In this document: in pieces, positions 1 through 9,419 of the stretch
Numbering within the stretch: position 1 is the stretch's first letter
How the letters are laid out: the number at the start of each line of letters is the position of its first letter
Source: Flavihumibacter sp. UBA7668
GTDB taxonomy: Bacteria > Bacteroidota > Bacteroidia > Chitinophagales > Chitinophagaceae
Assembly: GCF_002483205.1 (NCBI RefSeq)
Contig: NZ_DLHM01000005.1
Location: 502,817 to 566,816 of the forward strand
Length of the DNA: 64,000 nucleotides
Reading direction: 5' to 3'
The notes under the pieces: model-generated
Database searches by the model: none
Seen by the model: only the letters and a program-made list of their open reading frames with translations
Told to the model about the DNA's origin: nothing
Made by a program: the position numbers and the translations under genes

Positions 1-30
1 TTCTAACTTCTAACTTCCCACTTCTCACTT
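1..30 (-). repeat. Heptamer tandem array after the POT transporter gene
   Basis: Read on the minus strand, units GTGAGAA, GTGGGAA, GTTAGAA and GTTAGAA follow the transporter stop codon directly. The stop TAG itself lies in a related unit, AGTAGAA. This is one member of the dispersed 7-bp repeat family of this window. The array probably continues beyond the window edge. Confidence 0.8.
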
Positions 31-1746
31 CTACTGGTTCATCATCTTCTGTAATTTTTTTGTCATCGCAAACAGGATGATAGATGCAATACCCGCCATC
101 GCAACAAAGAGCAGAAAGAAATCATAATTATTGGCGATTTCATATCCGAGGAAATACGTGCTTTTTCCATCGGGATACAACGCACTTAAAACACCTGCAA
201 ATTTGTTGGCAACAGCATTCGCCAAAAACCATACTGCCATCAGAAGCGAGGCGTATTTGATTGGGGCCAGTTTGTTTACCAGACTAAGTCCGATGGGAGA
301 AAGACAGAGTTCACCCCATGTATGAAGGGCATACATCCCGAAAAGCCACATCATACTTACTTTGATTCCGGGTTGTACACCGTTTACACCGAATGCAATC
401 CACAGGTAACCGATGGCAAGTAATAACAGACCAATGGCCATTTTGGTGGGGGAAGAGGGTTCTTTTTTTCCGAGTTTAATCCAGAGCCAGGCAAAAACCG
501 GTGCAAAGGTTACTACATAAATAGAATTCAGGGAGGCAAATGCACTTGCCGGAATTTCGGCAACCTGAATGGAGGATCCCCCGTTAGTTGCGAGTTTGAA
601 TAATAGATAAATCAAAACAGCCATGGCTGCAGCTAACAGAAGCTGAACTGTTAAACGAAGGTTTCTATCGAATTCGCCCGCCAAACCAGCACTGGCTTTT
701 TTCAATAAGATACCCATATAAAATATAATTGCAGTACCTCCAACATACAAAATCCACTTGGGTATTGTCCAGTTAAGTACACGATTGGTTTGCTCATCTG
801 CAAAGAAGGTTAAGGAAGCACCGGCTTGTTCAAATGCACTCCAGAAAAAGATCACAAAAAAGGAGACGATCAGTATCACGATCACTCTTTCTTTTTCGAT
901 TTTGGAAAGGGTTTTATCCGATAAAATATAAACAATGATGAATAATGCGGATGCGAGCAGCAGGTAGGTAAGGAAGGAGTATTTTGTGGCGTCTATATAT
1001 AATAATGCAATCATAAGGCTGGATAGGATAGCCAGTCCGGTTCCAACCAATAGTGGATTAGAAAATGCTTTTGGCGAATCAGTTGGTACGGTGCCGAGTG
1101 GTTTCCCCTGAGGATCAATCACATATTTCTGCTGGAAAACCATTTGAACGATCACGCTCAATATCATGGCTATTCCGCCTGCCAGGAATGCCCATTTAAA
1201 ATCTGCGGGATTACCGGTATCACCCAGGAAAGCACAAACGATGGGTCCAAGTGCACCACCAACATTGATCCCCATATAAAAGATGGTGTAAGCAGCATCC
1301 TTTCTGCGATCTCCATCAGGATATAATTGTCCCACAAGGGAGGAGATATTCGGTTTGAAGAAACCGTTGCCGGAAATCATAAATCCAAGTCCGGAAAAGA
1401 AAAATATACTCGACAAACCAGGATTGCTTTCGTACAGCGAGCCACAGAAAAAAAGTATGAATTCGCCGATTGCCATCAGAAGTCCGCCGGCTATAATAGA
1501 CCGCTGATTTCCCCAATAACGGTCAGCAATAAAGCCCCCGATTAGTGGCGTAAGGTAAATAAGACCGGTATAGGATCCGTACAGATTGGAGGCAAAAGCC
1601 TTATCGAATAGCAGTGCTTTTGTCATGAAAAGCACCAGAATAGCGCGCATGCCATAATAGTTGAAACGCTCCCACATTTCTGTGGCAAACAAAATGTAAA
1701 GGCCTTTCGGGTGACTGGCTTTGGATGCAACCTGGGATTGACTCAT
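31..1746 (-). CDS. POT family proton-dependent oligopeptide transporter
   Basis: The 571-aa product is a polytopic inner-membrane protein of the POT/PTR2 branch of the major facilitator superfamily, expected to import di- and tripeptides with protons. The N-terminal segment ATEMWERFNYYGMRAIL is the family's ExxERFxYYG signature, and GNGFFKPNISSLVGQLY is a second conserved POT block. The C-terminal half carries the LSPIGLSLVNKLAP segment typical of the family. The length fits bacterial members that have extra helices between the two six-helix halves. The ATG at the right end is divergent from purD across about 210 bp. The stop codon touches a heptamer repeat. The exact substrate cannot be told from sequence. 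Confidence 0.93.
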   Translation of the reverse strand: MSQSQVASKASHPKGLYILFATEMWERFNYYGMRAILVLFMTKALLFDKAFASNLYGSYTGLIYLTPLIGGFIADRYWGNQRSIIAGGLLMAIGEFILFFCGSLYESNPGLSSIFFFSGLGFMISGNGFFKPNISSLVGQLYPDGDRRKDAAYTIFYMGINVGGALGPIVCAFLGDTGNPADFKWAFLAGGIAMILSVIVQMVFQQKYVIDPQGKPLGTVPTDSPKAFSNPLLVGTGLAILSSLMIALLYIDATKYSFLTYLLLASALFIIVYILSDKTLSKIEKERVIVILIVSFFVIFFWSAFEQAGASLTFFADEQTNRVLNWTIPKWILYVGGTAIIFYMGILLKKASAGLAGEFDRNLRLTVQLLLAAAMAVLIYLLFKLATNGGSSIQVAEIPASAFASLNSIYVVTFAPVFAWLWIKLGKKEPSSPTKMAIGLLLLAIGYLWIAFGVNGVQPGIKVSMMWLFGMYALHTWGELCLSPIGLSLVNKLAPIKYASLLMAVWFLANAVANKFAGVLSALYPDGKSTYFLGYEIANNYDFFLLFVAMAGIASIILFAMTKKLQKMMNQ

Positions 1747-1831
1747 GAGCTTTGTCGGTTTATTTGTTAGCTGTTAAAAAAAGGGAAAATAAGGATAAAA
1801 AGGAGAAAATGAAGGAAAGGGGCAAAAGAGC

Positions 1832-1853
1832 ACCCGTCGGGTACCCGACGGGT
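1832..1853. repeat. REP-like GC-rich palindrome (type 1)
   Basis: A perfect 22-bp inverted repeat with arms ACCCGTCGGGT and ACCCGACGGGT and no loop. It lies in the divergent gap between the peptide transporter and purD, so it is not at a gene 3' end here. It is related to the palindromes at 6171, 13589, 13614 and 15529. Confidence 0.8.
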
Positions 1854-1955
1854 AAAACTGCGATCTTCCCGCGTTTCATTATTTTCGCAGCCTGAAAGTC
1901 TGGGTGGTCTGCGTTTAACAAAGACGCCTGATAAATTATATTAGAATTAATCAAC

Positions 1956-3269
1956 ATGAATATTTTATTACTTGGATCTGGAGGAAGAGAACATGCCATA
2001 GCATGGAAATTAAAACAAAGCAGCAGTTGTGATGAACTCTACATTGCACCCGGAAATGCTGGAACAGCCGAATCCGGTACCAATATCCAACTTGCAATCA
2101 CCGATTTCGCTGGTATCAGGCAGGCCTGTTTGGATAAGGATATTCACCTTGTTATTGTGGGACCCGAAGAACCACTGGTTAAAGGTGTGGTTGATTATTT
2201 TAAAGCAAACCCTGTTGCACTTTCAGCGGATATCGCTGCTGAGATGGGATTAAAGGAAGTGCCGGTAATCGGTCCGGATGCTTATGGTGCGCAACTGGAA
2301 GGGTCCAAAGCATTTGCGAAGGCATTTATGAAAAGGCACGCCATCCCCACAGCTGCTTATAGGGAATTTGATGCGGATAATTTTAGTGAAGGGCTGGATT
2401 ATATAAAGCAGCATAGTCTTCCTATTGTATTGAAAGCAGACGGACTGGCTGCAGGAAAAGGTGTGTTGATATTAAATGACCGGGAAGAAGCTGCTCAGGA
2501 ATTCACCTCCATGATTCAGGAAAGTAAATTCGGTGATGCCAGTAAAAAAGTGGTGATTGAACAGTTTTTGTCAGGAATTGAGCTCTCTGTTTTTGTGTTG
2601 ACTGACGGGAAGAATTTTCTGGTTCTTCCAGAAGCAAAAGATTACAAACGGATTGGCGAAGGAGATACCGGCCTGAATACCGGTGGAATGGGAGCAGTGA
2701 GCCCGGTGCCTTTTGCGGGTCCGGATTTTATGCAAAAGGTAATGGAACGTGTGGTTAAACCTACCGTATCGGGCCTGCAAAAGGAAGCGATCGATTACAA
2801 AGGATTTGTATTTATAGGATTAATTATGGTGGGAGAGGATCCCTATGTAATTGAATATAATTGCAGAATGGGTGATCCTGAAACGGAAGTGGTAATGCCA
2901 AGATTGAAAAACGATCTGGTGGAATTAATGCTGGCTACGGCCCGGCAGGAACTCGATCAGCTTACGATTGAATATGACCCGCGCATAGCCTGTACCGTTA
3001 TGGCTGTTAGTGGGGGTTATCCCGGTGATTATGAAAAGGGAAAAATTATTAAAGGATTGGATAAAGTTGGTTCGGAAGAAAGCCTGGTTTTTCATGCGGG
3101 AACAGCAGAAAAAGGAGGAAAAATAGTAACCAATGGCGGACGCGTACTTTGTGTTACTTCCTTCGGCTCTACTGTTACGGAGGCGGTTGACAGATCAAAG
3201 AAAATCCTGGAAAGAATTGAATTTGAAGGAATGAATTATCGCAAGGATATTGGATTTGAGTTCAACTAA
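1956..3269 (+). CDS. purD: Phosphoribosylamine--glycine ligase (GARS)
   Basis: The 437-aa cytoplasmic enzyme catalyses the second step of de novo purine synthesis, joining glycine to 5-phosphoribosylamine with ATP. It opens with MNILLLGSGGREHAIAWKL, the PurD N-terminal nucleotide-fold signature, followed by the ATP-grasp domain (GSKAFAKAFM, VLKADGLAAGKGV, the LNTGGMGAVSP block) and the metal-binding EYNCRMGDPETEVVMPRL segment. It is full length. The tryptophan 2,3-dioxygenase gene begins 10 bp after the stop, so co-transcription is likely. Confidence 0.97.
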   Translation: MNILLLGSGGREHAIAWKLKQSSSCDELYIAPGNAGTAESGTNIQLAITDFAGIRQACLDKDIHLVIVGPEEPLVKGVVDYFKANPVALSADIAAEMGLKEVPVIGPDAYGAQLEGSKAFAKAFMKRHAIPTAAYREFDADNFSEGLDYIKQHSLPIVLKADGLAAGKGVLILNDREEAAQEFTSMIQESKFGDASKKVVIEQFLSGIELSVFVLTDGKNFLVLPEAKDYKRIGEGDTGLNTGGMGAVSPVPFAGPDFMQKVMERVVKPTVSGLQKEAIDYKGFVFIGLIMVGEDPYVIEYNCRMGDPETEVVMPRLKNDLVELMLATARQELDQLTIEYDPRIACTVMAVSGGYPGDYEKGKIIKGLDKVGSEESLVFHAGTAEKGGKIVTNGGRVLCVTSFGSTVTEAVDRSKKILERIEFEGMNYRKDIGFEFN

Positions 3270-3279
3270 ACTGTACAAC

Positions 3280-4281
3280 ATGAAACCGGTACATTATGCT
3301 GATTACCTGCAGCTGGATAAAATCTTAGGTGCACAGCAACTGGAAAGCGAATTGCATCAACAACCTGCGCATGATGAAATGTTATTTATCATCATTCACC
3401 AGGCCTATGAATTATGGTTCAAGCAGATTATGTATGAAGTGGAGTCGGTAAATGCGATTATGCAACAGCCATCGCTGAATGATAATTCGCCGGAATTGCA
3501 AACAGTGGTTCATCGGCTGCAACGATCTGTTTCTATACTTAAATTGTTGGTGCAGCAGATCGATGTAATGGAGACTATGACTCCAATGGATTTTCTTGAT
3601 TTCAGAGATATGCTACGGCCTGCTTCCGGTTTTCAAAGCTGGCAATTTAAAGCACTCGAAGCCCGGCTGGGATTACAGTTTGATCAAAGGCATGGACAGG
3701 AGTATTATATTTCTCAATTACGACCGGAACAGATAGCCCTCATCAAACAGGTGGAGTCTGAACAGCCGCTGATCAGTTTGCTGAACCAATGGCTGGAACG
3801 AATGCCGTTTCTCGATGAGGCAGCCAACTGGTTTGATCAATATTCGAATGTCTATCGTTCAAGTTTAACCGAAAAGGAGTCAGCAAACTGGGACGGATTT
3901 ATCGCCATGTTTGGAGTCGGGGAGACGGCCGTTGAGAACCCGGCACGTCAATTATCGGCTCGGGCTTCCCGAGCTGCATTGTTTATCATGCTATATCGCG
4001 GGTACCCGATATTGCAGTTGCCTTTTCAGTTGTTAAATGTGTTGCTTGAAATAGATGAGCAATTGAGCACCTGGAGATATCGTCATATGAATATGGTACA
4101 CCGGATAATTGGTACACGGGTTGGTACCGGCGGCAGCACTGGAAAGGAATACCTGAAAGGAGCTGTTGATAAACATTATATTTTTAGAGAAATCGCTCAG
4201 TTGACCAGTTTTCTGGTGGAACGTCGCCGGCTGCCGGTGTTGGACCCTCAAACAGAACGTCGGCTTGGTTTTGGCGCATAA
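3280..4281 (+). CDS. Tryptophan 2,3-dioxygenase
   Basis: The 333-aa heme enzyme opens the indole ring of L-tryptophan to N-formylkynurenine, the first step of the kynurenine pathway. Two family hallmarks are visible: the N-terminal IIHQAYELWFKQIMYEVE block with the active-site histidine, and the C-terminal block containing YRHMNMVHRIIG and GTGGSTGKEYL, which carries the proximal heme-ligand region. I use ATG 3280 rather than the in-frame TTG at 3250, because the TTG would overlap purD and lies before the conserved start. The last 34 bp overlap the convergent XRE-family gene. No other kynurenine-pathway gene is in the window. Confidence 0.93.
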   Translation: MKPVHYADYLQLDKILGAQQLESELHQQPAHDEMLFIIIHQAYELWFKQIMYEVESVNAIMQQPSLNDNSPELQTVVHRLQRSVSILKLLVQQIDVMETMTPMDFLDFRDMLRPASGFQSWQFKALEARLGLQFDQRHGQEYYISQLRPEQIALIKQVESEQPLISLLNQWLERMPFLDEAANWFDQYSNVYRSSLTEKESANWDGFIAMFGVGETAVENPARQLSARASRAALFIMLYRGYPILQLPFQLLNVLLEIDEQLSTWRYRHMNMVHRIIGTRVGTGGSTGKEYLKGAVDKHYIFREIAQLTSFLVERRRLPVLDPQTERRLGFGA

Positions 4282-4586
4282 CGATAAACAAGCTTCCTTT
4301 TCCTTGGTCGTTTGAGCAATCCTTTTTGTTCCAGTGTTTCCAGAAAAGAGATATCCCCTGCCAGATTTGTAAGATTATTTTCCTCACTTAGTTCCTTTAA
4401 TACCAGATGTAAAGCACCTATTGGAACGGTTGGATCTCCTTTTTCAAGCCTGCTTATTATTGACTGATGTAAATTGGTTGTTAAGGAAATGGTTTCCATG
4501 GTGATTTTTCTGAAATGTCTTTTCATCAGAATGGCTTTACCCATTAATTGAAGTGGGCCTCCTTCTGTTGTACTAATTGTTTTCAT
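4248..4586 (-). CDS. XRE/HipB-like helix-turn-helix regulator, orphan
   Basis: This 112-aa protein carries an XRE-type DNA-binding region around residues 28-75, including SIISRLEKGDPTVPIGAL, which resembles the EKGDPSVxIG block of HipB-like antitoxins. A basic tail (KRPRKRK) follows. HipB partners with a HipA kinase toxin in many bacteria, but no hipA gene is next to it. The gene's 3' end overlaps the 3' end of the convergent dioxygenase gene by 34 bp, so its last eleven or so codons are antisense to that enzyme's C-terminus. It may be a free-standing regulator or the remnant of a toxin-antitoxin pair. Confidence 0.7.
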   Translation of the reverse strand: MKTISTTEGGPLQLMGKAILMKRHFRKITMETISLTTNLHQSIISRLEKGDPTVPIGALHLVLKELSEENNLTNLAGDISFLETLEQKGLLKRPRKRKLVYRYAPKPSRRSV

Positions 4587-4770
4587 AACCGTTTTTTTGC
4601 AATAAATAATCAGTTACTAAGTTTCGAAAAACATTGCTTTTATACAAGGGTGAAAAGACCCGAAATGGGAGAGGGAAGAAGGGAGGGGATAAAATAAAGG
4701 GCTGAATAAGGAAAATAGAAGCAGGAGTAATTTCATCCAACTCGTACTTTAGTCGTTGAATTTAAAACAT

Positions 4771-6159
4771 ATGGTAAATCGAAATTGGTCAGCTTCCCGG
4801 GTGGCAGTAAAGTATTGTTTAATCTGCCTGCTTATTGTGCTTTACTGTATACCAGTTTCCAATGCGCAAACCGGAGTAACCGGTCTTACTTCGCAACAAC
4901 TGCAACCAGGCGGAGATACTGCAAAAATGAACTGGTTCGGTAATGCCAAGCTGGGCATATTCATTCATTATGGCATGTATGCGGTAAACGGTGTGGATGA
5001 AAGCTGGAGTTTTCATAATAAGAAAATCACGCATGCGGAATACCTGAAGCAGATGAAAGGCTTTACCGCAAAGAATTACAACCCCGAAGAATGGGCTGCA
5101 CTTATTAAGGAAAGTGGTGCCCGGTATGCAGTTATCACTACCAAACACCATGATGGTCTCGCACTTTGGAACACCAAAGAGAAGCATTTCAGCACGGTAA
5201 AAAATACGCCTGCCAAAAGGGATTTGATCACGCCATTTTTTAACGCGCTGGACAAATACGGCATTAAACGAGGTGCTTATTTTTCACTGATCGATTGGTC
5301 GTACCCTGATTACCCTGGATTTCTGAAGGACAGCAGTCGATACAAACTCTCCAATGATACTGCCAGATGGAACCGGTTCAGTCGTTTCAATAAAGCCCAG
5401 ATCCGCGAAATCAGCCGGCAATTCCATCCCGATTTATGGTGGTTTGATGGCGATTGGGAGCACTCCGCAACGGAATGGGATGCAGCAGGCATCCGCAGAA
5501 TGATTCTTGAAGATAAGCCAACGGCCATAATTAATTCCCGCCTTCAGGGATACGGTGATTATGCCACCCCCGAGCAAAATACACCCATTCATCGACCAAA
5601 AGGAAACTGGTGGGAACTCTGCATGACCATCAATAATAACTGGGGATACCAGCACAGTGATACCAATTGGAAAACGCCGACCGAAATCATTTCCATTTTT
5701 GCTGATGCTGTTGGAAGTGGTGGCAACCTTCTGCTGGACATTGGCCCGAAAGAAGACGGAACGATTCCTCAGGAACAGGTAAGCGTTCTGAAGGAATTGG
5801 GTAAATGGAACAAAAAGCACGCTGAGGCCATTTTCGATTCCAAAGGCGGAATGCCCCATGGTCATTTTTACGGTCCGTCTACCATCTCTAAAGATTCTAC
5901 CACCCTTTACCTGTTTTTGGCGGGTAAACCTTCCGGCACTGTTTGGGTAAAGGGATTAGTAAACAAAATAAAATCGATCCGGGTAGTTGGAACCGGCCAG
6001 CAGCTACCCCATAAAGTGGTTGGTAAGATTTCCTGGAGTCAGGTACCCGGACTCATCTACATCGATATCCCTCCAACTGTCAAAGATGATTATATGTCAG
6101 TGATCGCCCTCCAGCTCGATGGTCCGCTTCGTTTATACGCCGGTCACGGCGGATTGTAA
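4771..6159 (+). CDS. Secreted alpha-L-fucosidase, GH29
   Basis: The 462-aa product has an N-terminal hydrophobic signal segment ending near SNAQ, so it should leave the cytoplasm. The catalytic domain shows GH29 hallmarks: WFGNAKLGIFIHYGMYAV near the start, YAVITTKHHDGLALW, and HPDLWWFDGDWEH, whose aspartate (about residue 226) fits the retaining nucleophile. LLLDIGPKEDGTIP is the conserved GH29 block before the C-terminal beta domain. It would release terminal L-fucose from glycans. ATG 4771 is preferred to the upstream TTG 4756. A near-consensus -7 box (TACTTTAG) sits at 4746-4753. No fucose catabolic gene is adjacent. Confidence 0.92.
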   Translation: MVNRNWSASRVAVKYCLICLLIVLYCIPVSNAQTGVTGLTSQQLQPGGDTAKMNWFGNAKLGIFIHYGMYAVNGVDESWSFHNKKITHAEYLKQMKGFTAKNYNPEEWAALIKESGARYAVITTKHHDGLALWNTKEKHFSTVKNTPAKRDLITPFFNALDKYGIKRGAYFSLIDWSYPDYPGFLKDSSRYKLSNDTARWNRFSRFNKAQIREISRQFHPDLWWFDGDWEHSATEWDAAGIRRMILEDKPTAIINSRLQGYGDYATPEQNTPIHRPKGNWWELCMTINNNWGYQHSDTNWKTPTEIISIFADAVGSGGNLLLDIGPKEDGTIPQEQVSVLKELGKWNKKHAEAIFDSKGGMPHGHFYGPSTISKDSTTLYLFLAGKPSGTVWVKGLVNKIKSIRVVGTGQQLPHKVVGKISWSQVPGLIYIDIPPTVKDDYMSVIALQLDGPLRLYAGHGGL

Positions 6160-6170
6160 TTGGGAGGTTT

Positions 6171-6195
6171 ACCCGACCGGTGCCACCGGTCGGGT
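6171..6195. repeat. REP-like GC-rich palindrome (type 2)
   Basis: Perfect 11-bp arms ACCCGACCGGT and ACCGGTCGGGT around a GCC loop, 11 bp after the fucosidase stop codon. As RNA it would form a strong stem-loop, but only a short A/T stretch follows, so it is not a classical U-tract terminator. It is identical to the element at 15529-15553. Confidence 0.8.
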
Positions 6196-6345
6196 AAAAT
6201 CGGTACATTTGTCAGAATGGTGTTGTCACCATGCATGATTTGTGGAAAAAATAGTGATAATCAAAGGGTCATACTTTGATTAATCGGATTATTTGCATCA
6301 ATTTTGCTGACATTATATCCTGACTAAAATATTGACCTCAACAAC

Positions 6346-7371
6346 ATGGGATTATTCAACTTTCTGACCCAGGAAATTGCCATGGATCTGGGTACTGCCA
6401 ATACCCTAATCATACATAACGACGAAATTGTGGTGAATGAACCTTCGATTGTTGCCCTGGACCGGAACAACCCGAAGAATGTGCTGGCTGTTGGCAAACG
6501 TGCCCTGATGATGCACGAAAAGACGCATGAAAGCATCCGCACCGTGCGGCCGCTGAAAGACGGTGTAATTGCCGACTTTAATGCAGCCGAACTCATGATA
6601 CGGGAAATGATCAAAATGATCTATCCCAAAAAACCGCTGTTTCCACCCAGCTGGAGAATGATGATCTGCATCCCATCTTCCATTACGGAAGTGGAAAAAA
6701 GGGCCGTTCGCGACAGTGCAGAGCAGGCCGGAGCTAAAGAAGTGTATCTCATCCATGAACCTATGGCCGCTGCGTTGGGTATCGGAATTGATGTGGAAGA
6801 ACCAGTTGGTAACATGATCATCGATATTGGTGGAGGTACAACAGGTATTACAGTTATCGCACTGGCTGGTATTGTTTGTGACCAGAGTATCCGGATTGCC
6901 GGTGATGAATTCACGGCAGATATTATGGAAGCGCTTCGTCGTTACCACAGTTTGCTGATTGGGGAGCGAACCGCCGAGCAGATTAAAATCCAGATTGGAG
7001 CAGCTATGAAGGATCTTGACAATCCACCGGATGATATTCCGGTTAATGGCCGTGATCTGGTTACCGGTATCCCCAAACAGATTATGGTGAGCTTCCAGGA
7101 AATTGCGGAGGCATTGGATAAAAGTATTTTCAAAATTGAAGAAGCCATCCTGAAAGCATTGGAAACCACTCCACCCGAACTGGCAGCAGATATCTATCGC
7201 CGGGGATTGTATATTACAGGCGGTGGTGCCCTGCTGCGCGGATTGGATAAACGATTGAGCCAGAAAATCAAATTACCGGTACATGTGGCGGATGATCCGC
7301 TGAAAAGTGTGGTTAGAGGTACCGGTATTGCGCTGAAGAATTATGACCGCTATCCATTTGTGATGCGTTAA
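6346..7371 (+). CDS. mreB: Rod shape-determining actin homologue MreB
   Basis: This 341-aa cytoplasmic actin-fold ATPase polymerises on the inner membrane and directs lateral wall synthesis. It begins with the MreB block EIAMDLGTANTLI, contains the phosphate-binding IDIGGGTTGITVIAL segment and the adenosine-binding GLYITGGGALLRGLD block, and has normal family length. The N-terminal MGLFNFLTQ may act as a membrane-targeting amphipathic stretch. mreC follows 5 bp downstream and mreD overlaps mreC, a standard elongasome operon. Confidence 0.97.
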   Translation: MGLFNFLTQEIAMDLGTANTLIIHNDEIVVNEPSIVALDRNNPKNVLAVGKRALMMHEKTHESIRTVRPLKDGVIADFNAAELMIREMIKMIYPKKPLFPPSWRMMICIPSSITEVEKRAVRDSAEQAGAKEVYLIHEPMAAALGIGIDVEEPVGNMIIDIGGGTTGITVIALAGIVCDQSIRIAGDEFTADIMEALRRYHSLLIGERTAEQIKIQIGAAMKDLDNPPDDIPVNGRDLVTGIPKQIMVSFQEIAEALDKSIFKIEEAILKALETTPPELAADIYRRGLYITGGGALLRGLDKRLSQKIKLPVHVADDPLKSVVRGTGIALKNYDRYPFVMR

Positions 7372-7376
7372 TCGGT

Positions 7377-8231
7377 ATGCGAAATATTTTCCTGTTCATC
7401 CGGCGTTACTTTAATTTCCTGTCATTCCTGTCATTACAGGCACTGGCATTGTCCTTTTTATTTCGGTATAATAAGTTTCATGAAGCGGCTTTCGCCGGTG
7501 TGGCCAATGAGGTTACAGGCCGGATCAACGGACAGTACAATACCGTCGAATACTATTTCAAACTGAAAAAGGCGAATGAAAGTCTGGTGAAGGAAAATGT
7601 AGCCCTTCGGGATATGCTTCGCTCCAATTACCAGCAGGCCGATACATCACAACGTCTGGTCGTAGATTCTTTACGGATTGATTCCCTCAAGCCATTTCAG
7701 AAATACCTGTACAGGGAAGCGAAAGTAGTGGGCAGTTTTGTTACGACACAAACCAATTTTATAACCATCCACCGCGGTGCAAATCAGGATGTACGGGCGG
7801 ATATGGCGGTTATTGGTCCGGGTGGGGTAGTAGGCCGCGTCGTTAATACCAGCGCCAATTATGCTACTGTCATGACTATGATCAGCCGGGTGTTTAAAGT
7901 GGATGGCAAACTGAAAAATTCAAATGAACGTGGATCCATCAGCTGGGACGGACAAAATCCCCGGTTTGTTCAGATGAGGAATATACCCAAAAGCGTTCAG
8001 GTACAAAAAGGCGATTCTGTTCTTACCAGTGAATTGTCTTCTATTTTTCCTCCTAATATTATGATTGGAACTGTTGATTCTGTCCTGAATGATCCCAGTA
8101 CCAATTTTTATAATCTCCGACTAAAAACAGCTACCAATTTCTCGACCGTACAATTTGTGTACGTGGTACAGAATAAGCAGCTGGAAGAACAAATCAATCT
8201 GGAAAAAGCAACCCGCAATACGAATGAGTGA
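7377..8231 (+). CDS. mreC: Rod shape-determining protein MreC
   Basis: The 284-aa bitopic protein has one N-terminal membrane helix (about residues 13-30), a short coiled-coil region (about 60-85, KLKKANESLVKENVALRDML) and a periplasmic beta-domain (about 110-275) containing VIGPGGVVGRVVN, typical of MreC. It scaffolds PBP2/RodA with MreB and MreD. The gene lies 5 bp after mreB and overlaps mreD by 8 bp. Confidence 0.95.
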   Translation: MRNIFLFIRRYFNFLSFLSLQALALSFLFRYNKFHEAAFAGVANEVTGRINGQYNTVEYYFKLKKANESLVKENVALRDMLRSNYQQADTSQRLVVDSLRIDSLKPFQKYLYREAKVVGSFVTTQTNFITIHRGANQDVRADMAVIGPGGVVGRVVNTSANYATVMTMISRVFKVDGKLKNSNERGSISWDGQNPRFVQMRNIPKSVQVQKGDSVLTSELSSIFPPNIMIGTVDSVLNDPSTNFYNLRLKTATNFSTVQFVYVVQNKQLEEQINLEKATRNTNE

Positions 8232-8754
8232 TTTTGTGAAACATAGTGTGCGAGCTCTGCTCTTTCTGCTGGTGCAGGTTTTTGTATTGCACAAAATCCC
8301 GCCTTTGCACCAGTTTGTAGTTCCTTATATCTATTTTCTGTTTATTATCTGGCTGCCTTTCAATACAGGGCGGATCTGGTTGATGATCATTGCCTTTATT
8401 TATGGATTGGCACTTGATTATTTTTTAATGTGGCCCGGATTGCACGCTGCAGCCTGCGTACTGATTGCCTATCTGCGACCTTTTCTGGTTAATATTTTAA
8501 TCCGGCAGGAAGGGGCGGAGCAGAGTTATGGCGCGCCTTCTATAAATAGTATGGGATGGGCACCTTACAGTGTACTTGTATTTGTACTTACCCTGGTTCA
8601 TCACGGTTACCTCGTGTTTCTGGAATGGCTGAGCTTTGAAAATTTCTGGTATTTTCTTGGTAAAGTTGGAGCTTCAACTGCTGTAAGTCTCCTATTGGTG
8701 CTGGTAACGGAAATGCTGTTTTACAGGAAGGAGAAGTTTAGGACGAATATGTGA
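8224..8754 (+). CDS. mreD: Rod shape-determining protein MreD
   Basis: The 176-aa, strongly hydrophobic inner-membrane protein has about five predicted helices and follows mreC, as expected for MreD. I start it at ATG 8224, which overlaps the mreC stop by 8 bp. A longer in-frame extension to 8155 would lie inside mreC and lacks membrane character. The stop codon TGA (8752-8754) is part of a GTGAGAA unit that opens a heptamer repeat. Confidence 0.9.
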   Translation: MSDFVKHSVRALLFLLVQVFVLHKIPPLHQFVVPYIYFLFIIWLPFNTGRIWLMIIAFIYGLALDYFLMWPGLHAAACVLIAYLRPFLVNILIRQEGAEQSYGAPSINSMGWAPYSVLVFVLTLVHHGYLVFLEWLSFENFWYFLGKVGASTAVSLLLVLVTEMLFYRKEKFRTNM

Positions 8755-8792
8755 GAAAGTAAAAAGTAAAAAGTAAAAAGTAAAAAGTGGGG
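8751..8792 (+). repeat. Heptamer tandem array beginning at the mreD stop
   Basis: GTGAGAA, then four AGTAAAA units, then AGTGGGG, all in 7-bp register. The mreD stop codon is inside the first unit. Confidence 0.85.
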
Positions 8793-9382
8793 TCCCAAAT
8801 TCATAACAGCCAGCCTAAGACTCAGGCATCGGAACAAAAAATCTAAAATCTTAGATCTGCATCCAGAAGACAAAGACCCGCACCCCGCTGCCAAGACTCA
8901 AAAACAACAAGAGCAAAACAAATAGCTGGAGTAATATCCGAAACAACGAGTATCTGCATCCGCTTACTTACAAATTCCATCATCTGAGTAATTCAGGTGC
9001 TAACTACCGAAAAGATAGTTGCAGATGCATCTGTCTACTGGCCGGTCCCTGCTTTTCATGGGCTCGGGAAGTTGATAGCAGCTCATTCAAAAATCCTGAT
9101 GCCATTTGCCGGCAAAATCATACAGCCTTCCCAATTTAGTTGGCTCTATTCTATACCCGGCCCAATCCTTACCGCCCAATCCTACCAGTCCAATTCCGGT
9201 TGCACAATTCCGATATCGGTAAATTACAAGCTCATTTTGGCCCTTTCAATTTTACAATCCTGCAATAAAATATCCAGCAAGCAATTTTTGTTATTCGGTA
9301 ACGTGAAAACTTGCCACCCCTCTCCCTTTTTCTCCTTTGTCTCCTTTTCCTCCCTTCTCCCGTTTCCCTTCCTCCTTTTCCC
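8793..9382. other. Non-coding gap between mreD and mrdA
   Basis: About 590 bp with no convincing gene. A 133-codon open frame at 8997-9398 has no recognisable protein character and is pyrimidine-rich at its end. Visible structure is limited to a perfect 12-bp palindrome CAGATGCATCTG near 9020, a small ATCTAA/TTAGAT inverted repeat near 8840, and a C/T-rich run (9310-9385) just before the mrdA -7 box. The gap splits a cluster that is often continuous. Confidence 0.6.
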
Positions 9383-9390
9383 TACCTTTG
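9383..9390 (+). promoter_or_regulatory. Bacteroidota -7 box for mrdA
   Basis: TACCTTTG fits the TAnnTTTG consensus and lies 29 bp before the mrdA ATG, so mrdA-rodA can be transcribed separately from mreBCD. No clear -33 TTG was identified. Confidence 0.55.
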
Positions 9391-9419
9391 TTTTATAATC
9401 CTGCATTTTCCCACTCCAT

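Noticed and set aside
1760..1999. 79-codon minus-strand open frame between the peptide transporter and purD
   Set aside because: It spans the REP-like palindrome and the purD start and has no recognisable motif.
6406..6948. 180-codon open frame antisense to mreB
   Set aside because: It lies entirely opposite a confidently identified gene and its composition is explained by the mreB codons.
8997..9398. Open frame of 133 codons between mreD and mrdA
   Set aside because: No recognisable motif, low-complexity Ser/Phe/Leu-rich end from a C/T-rich tract, and it overlaps the mrdA -7 box.
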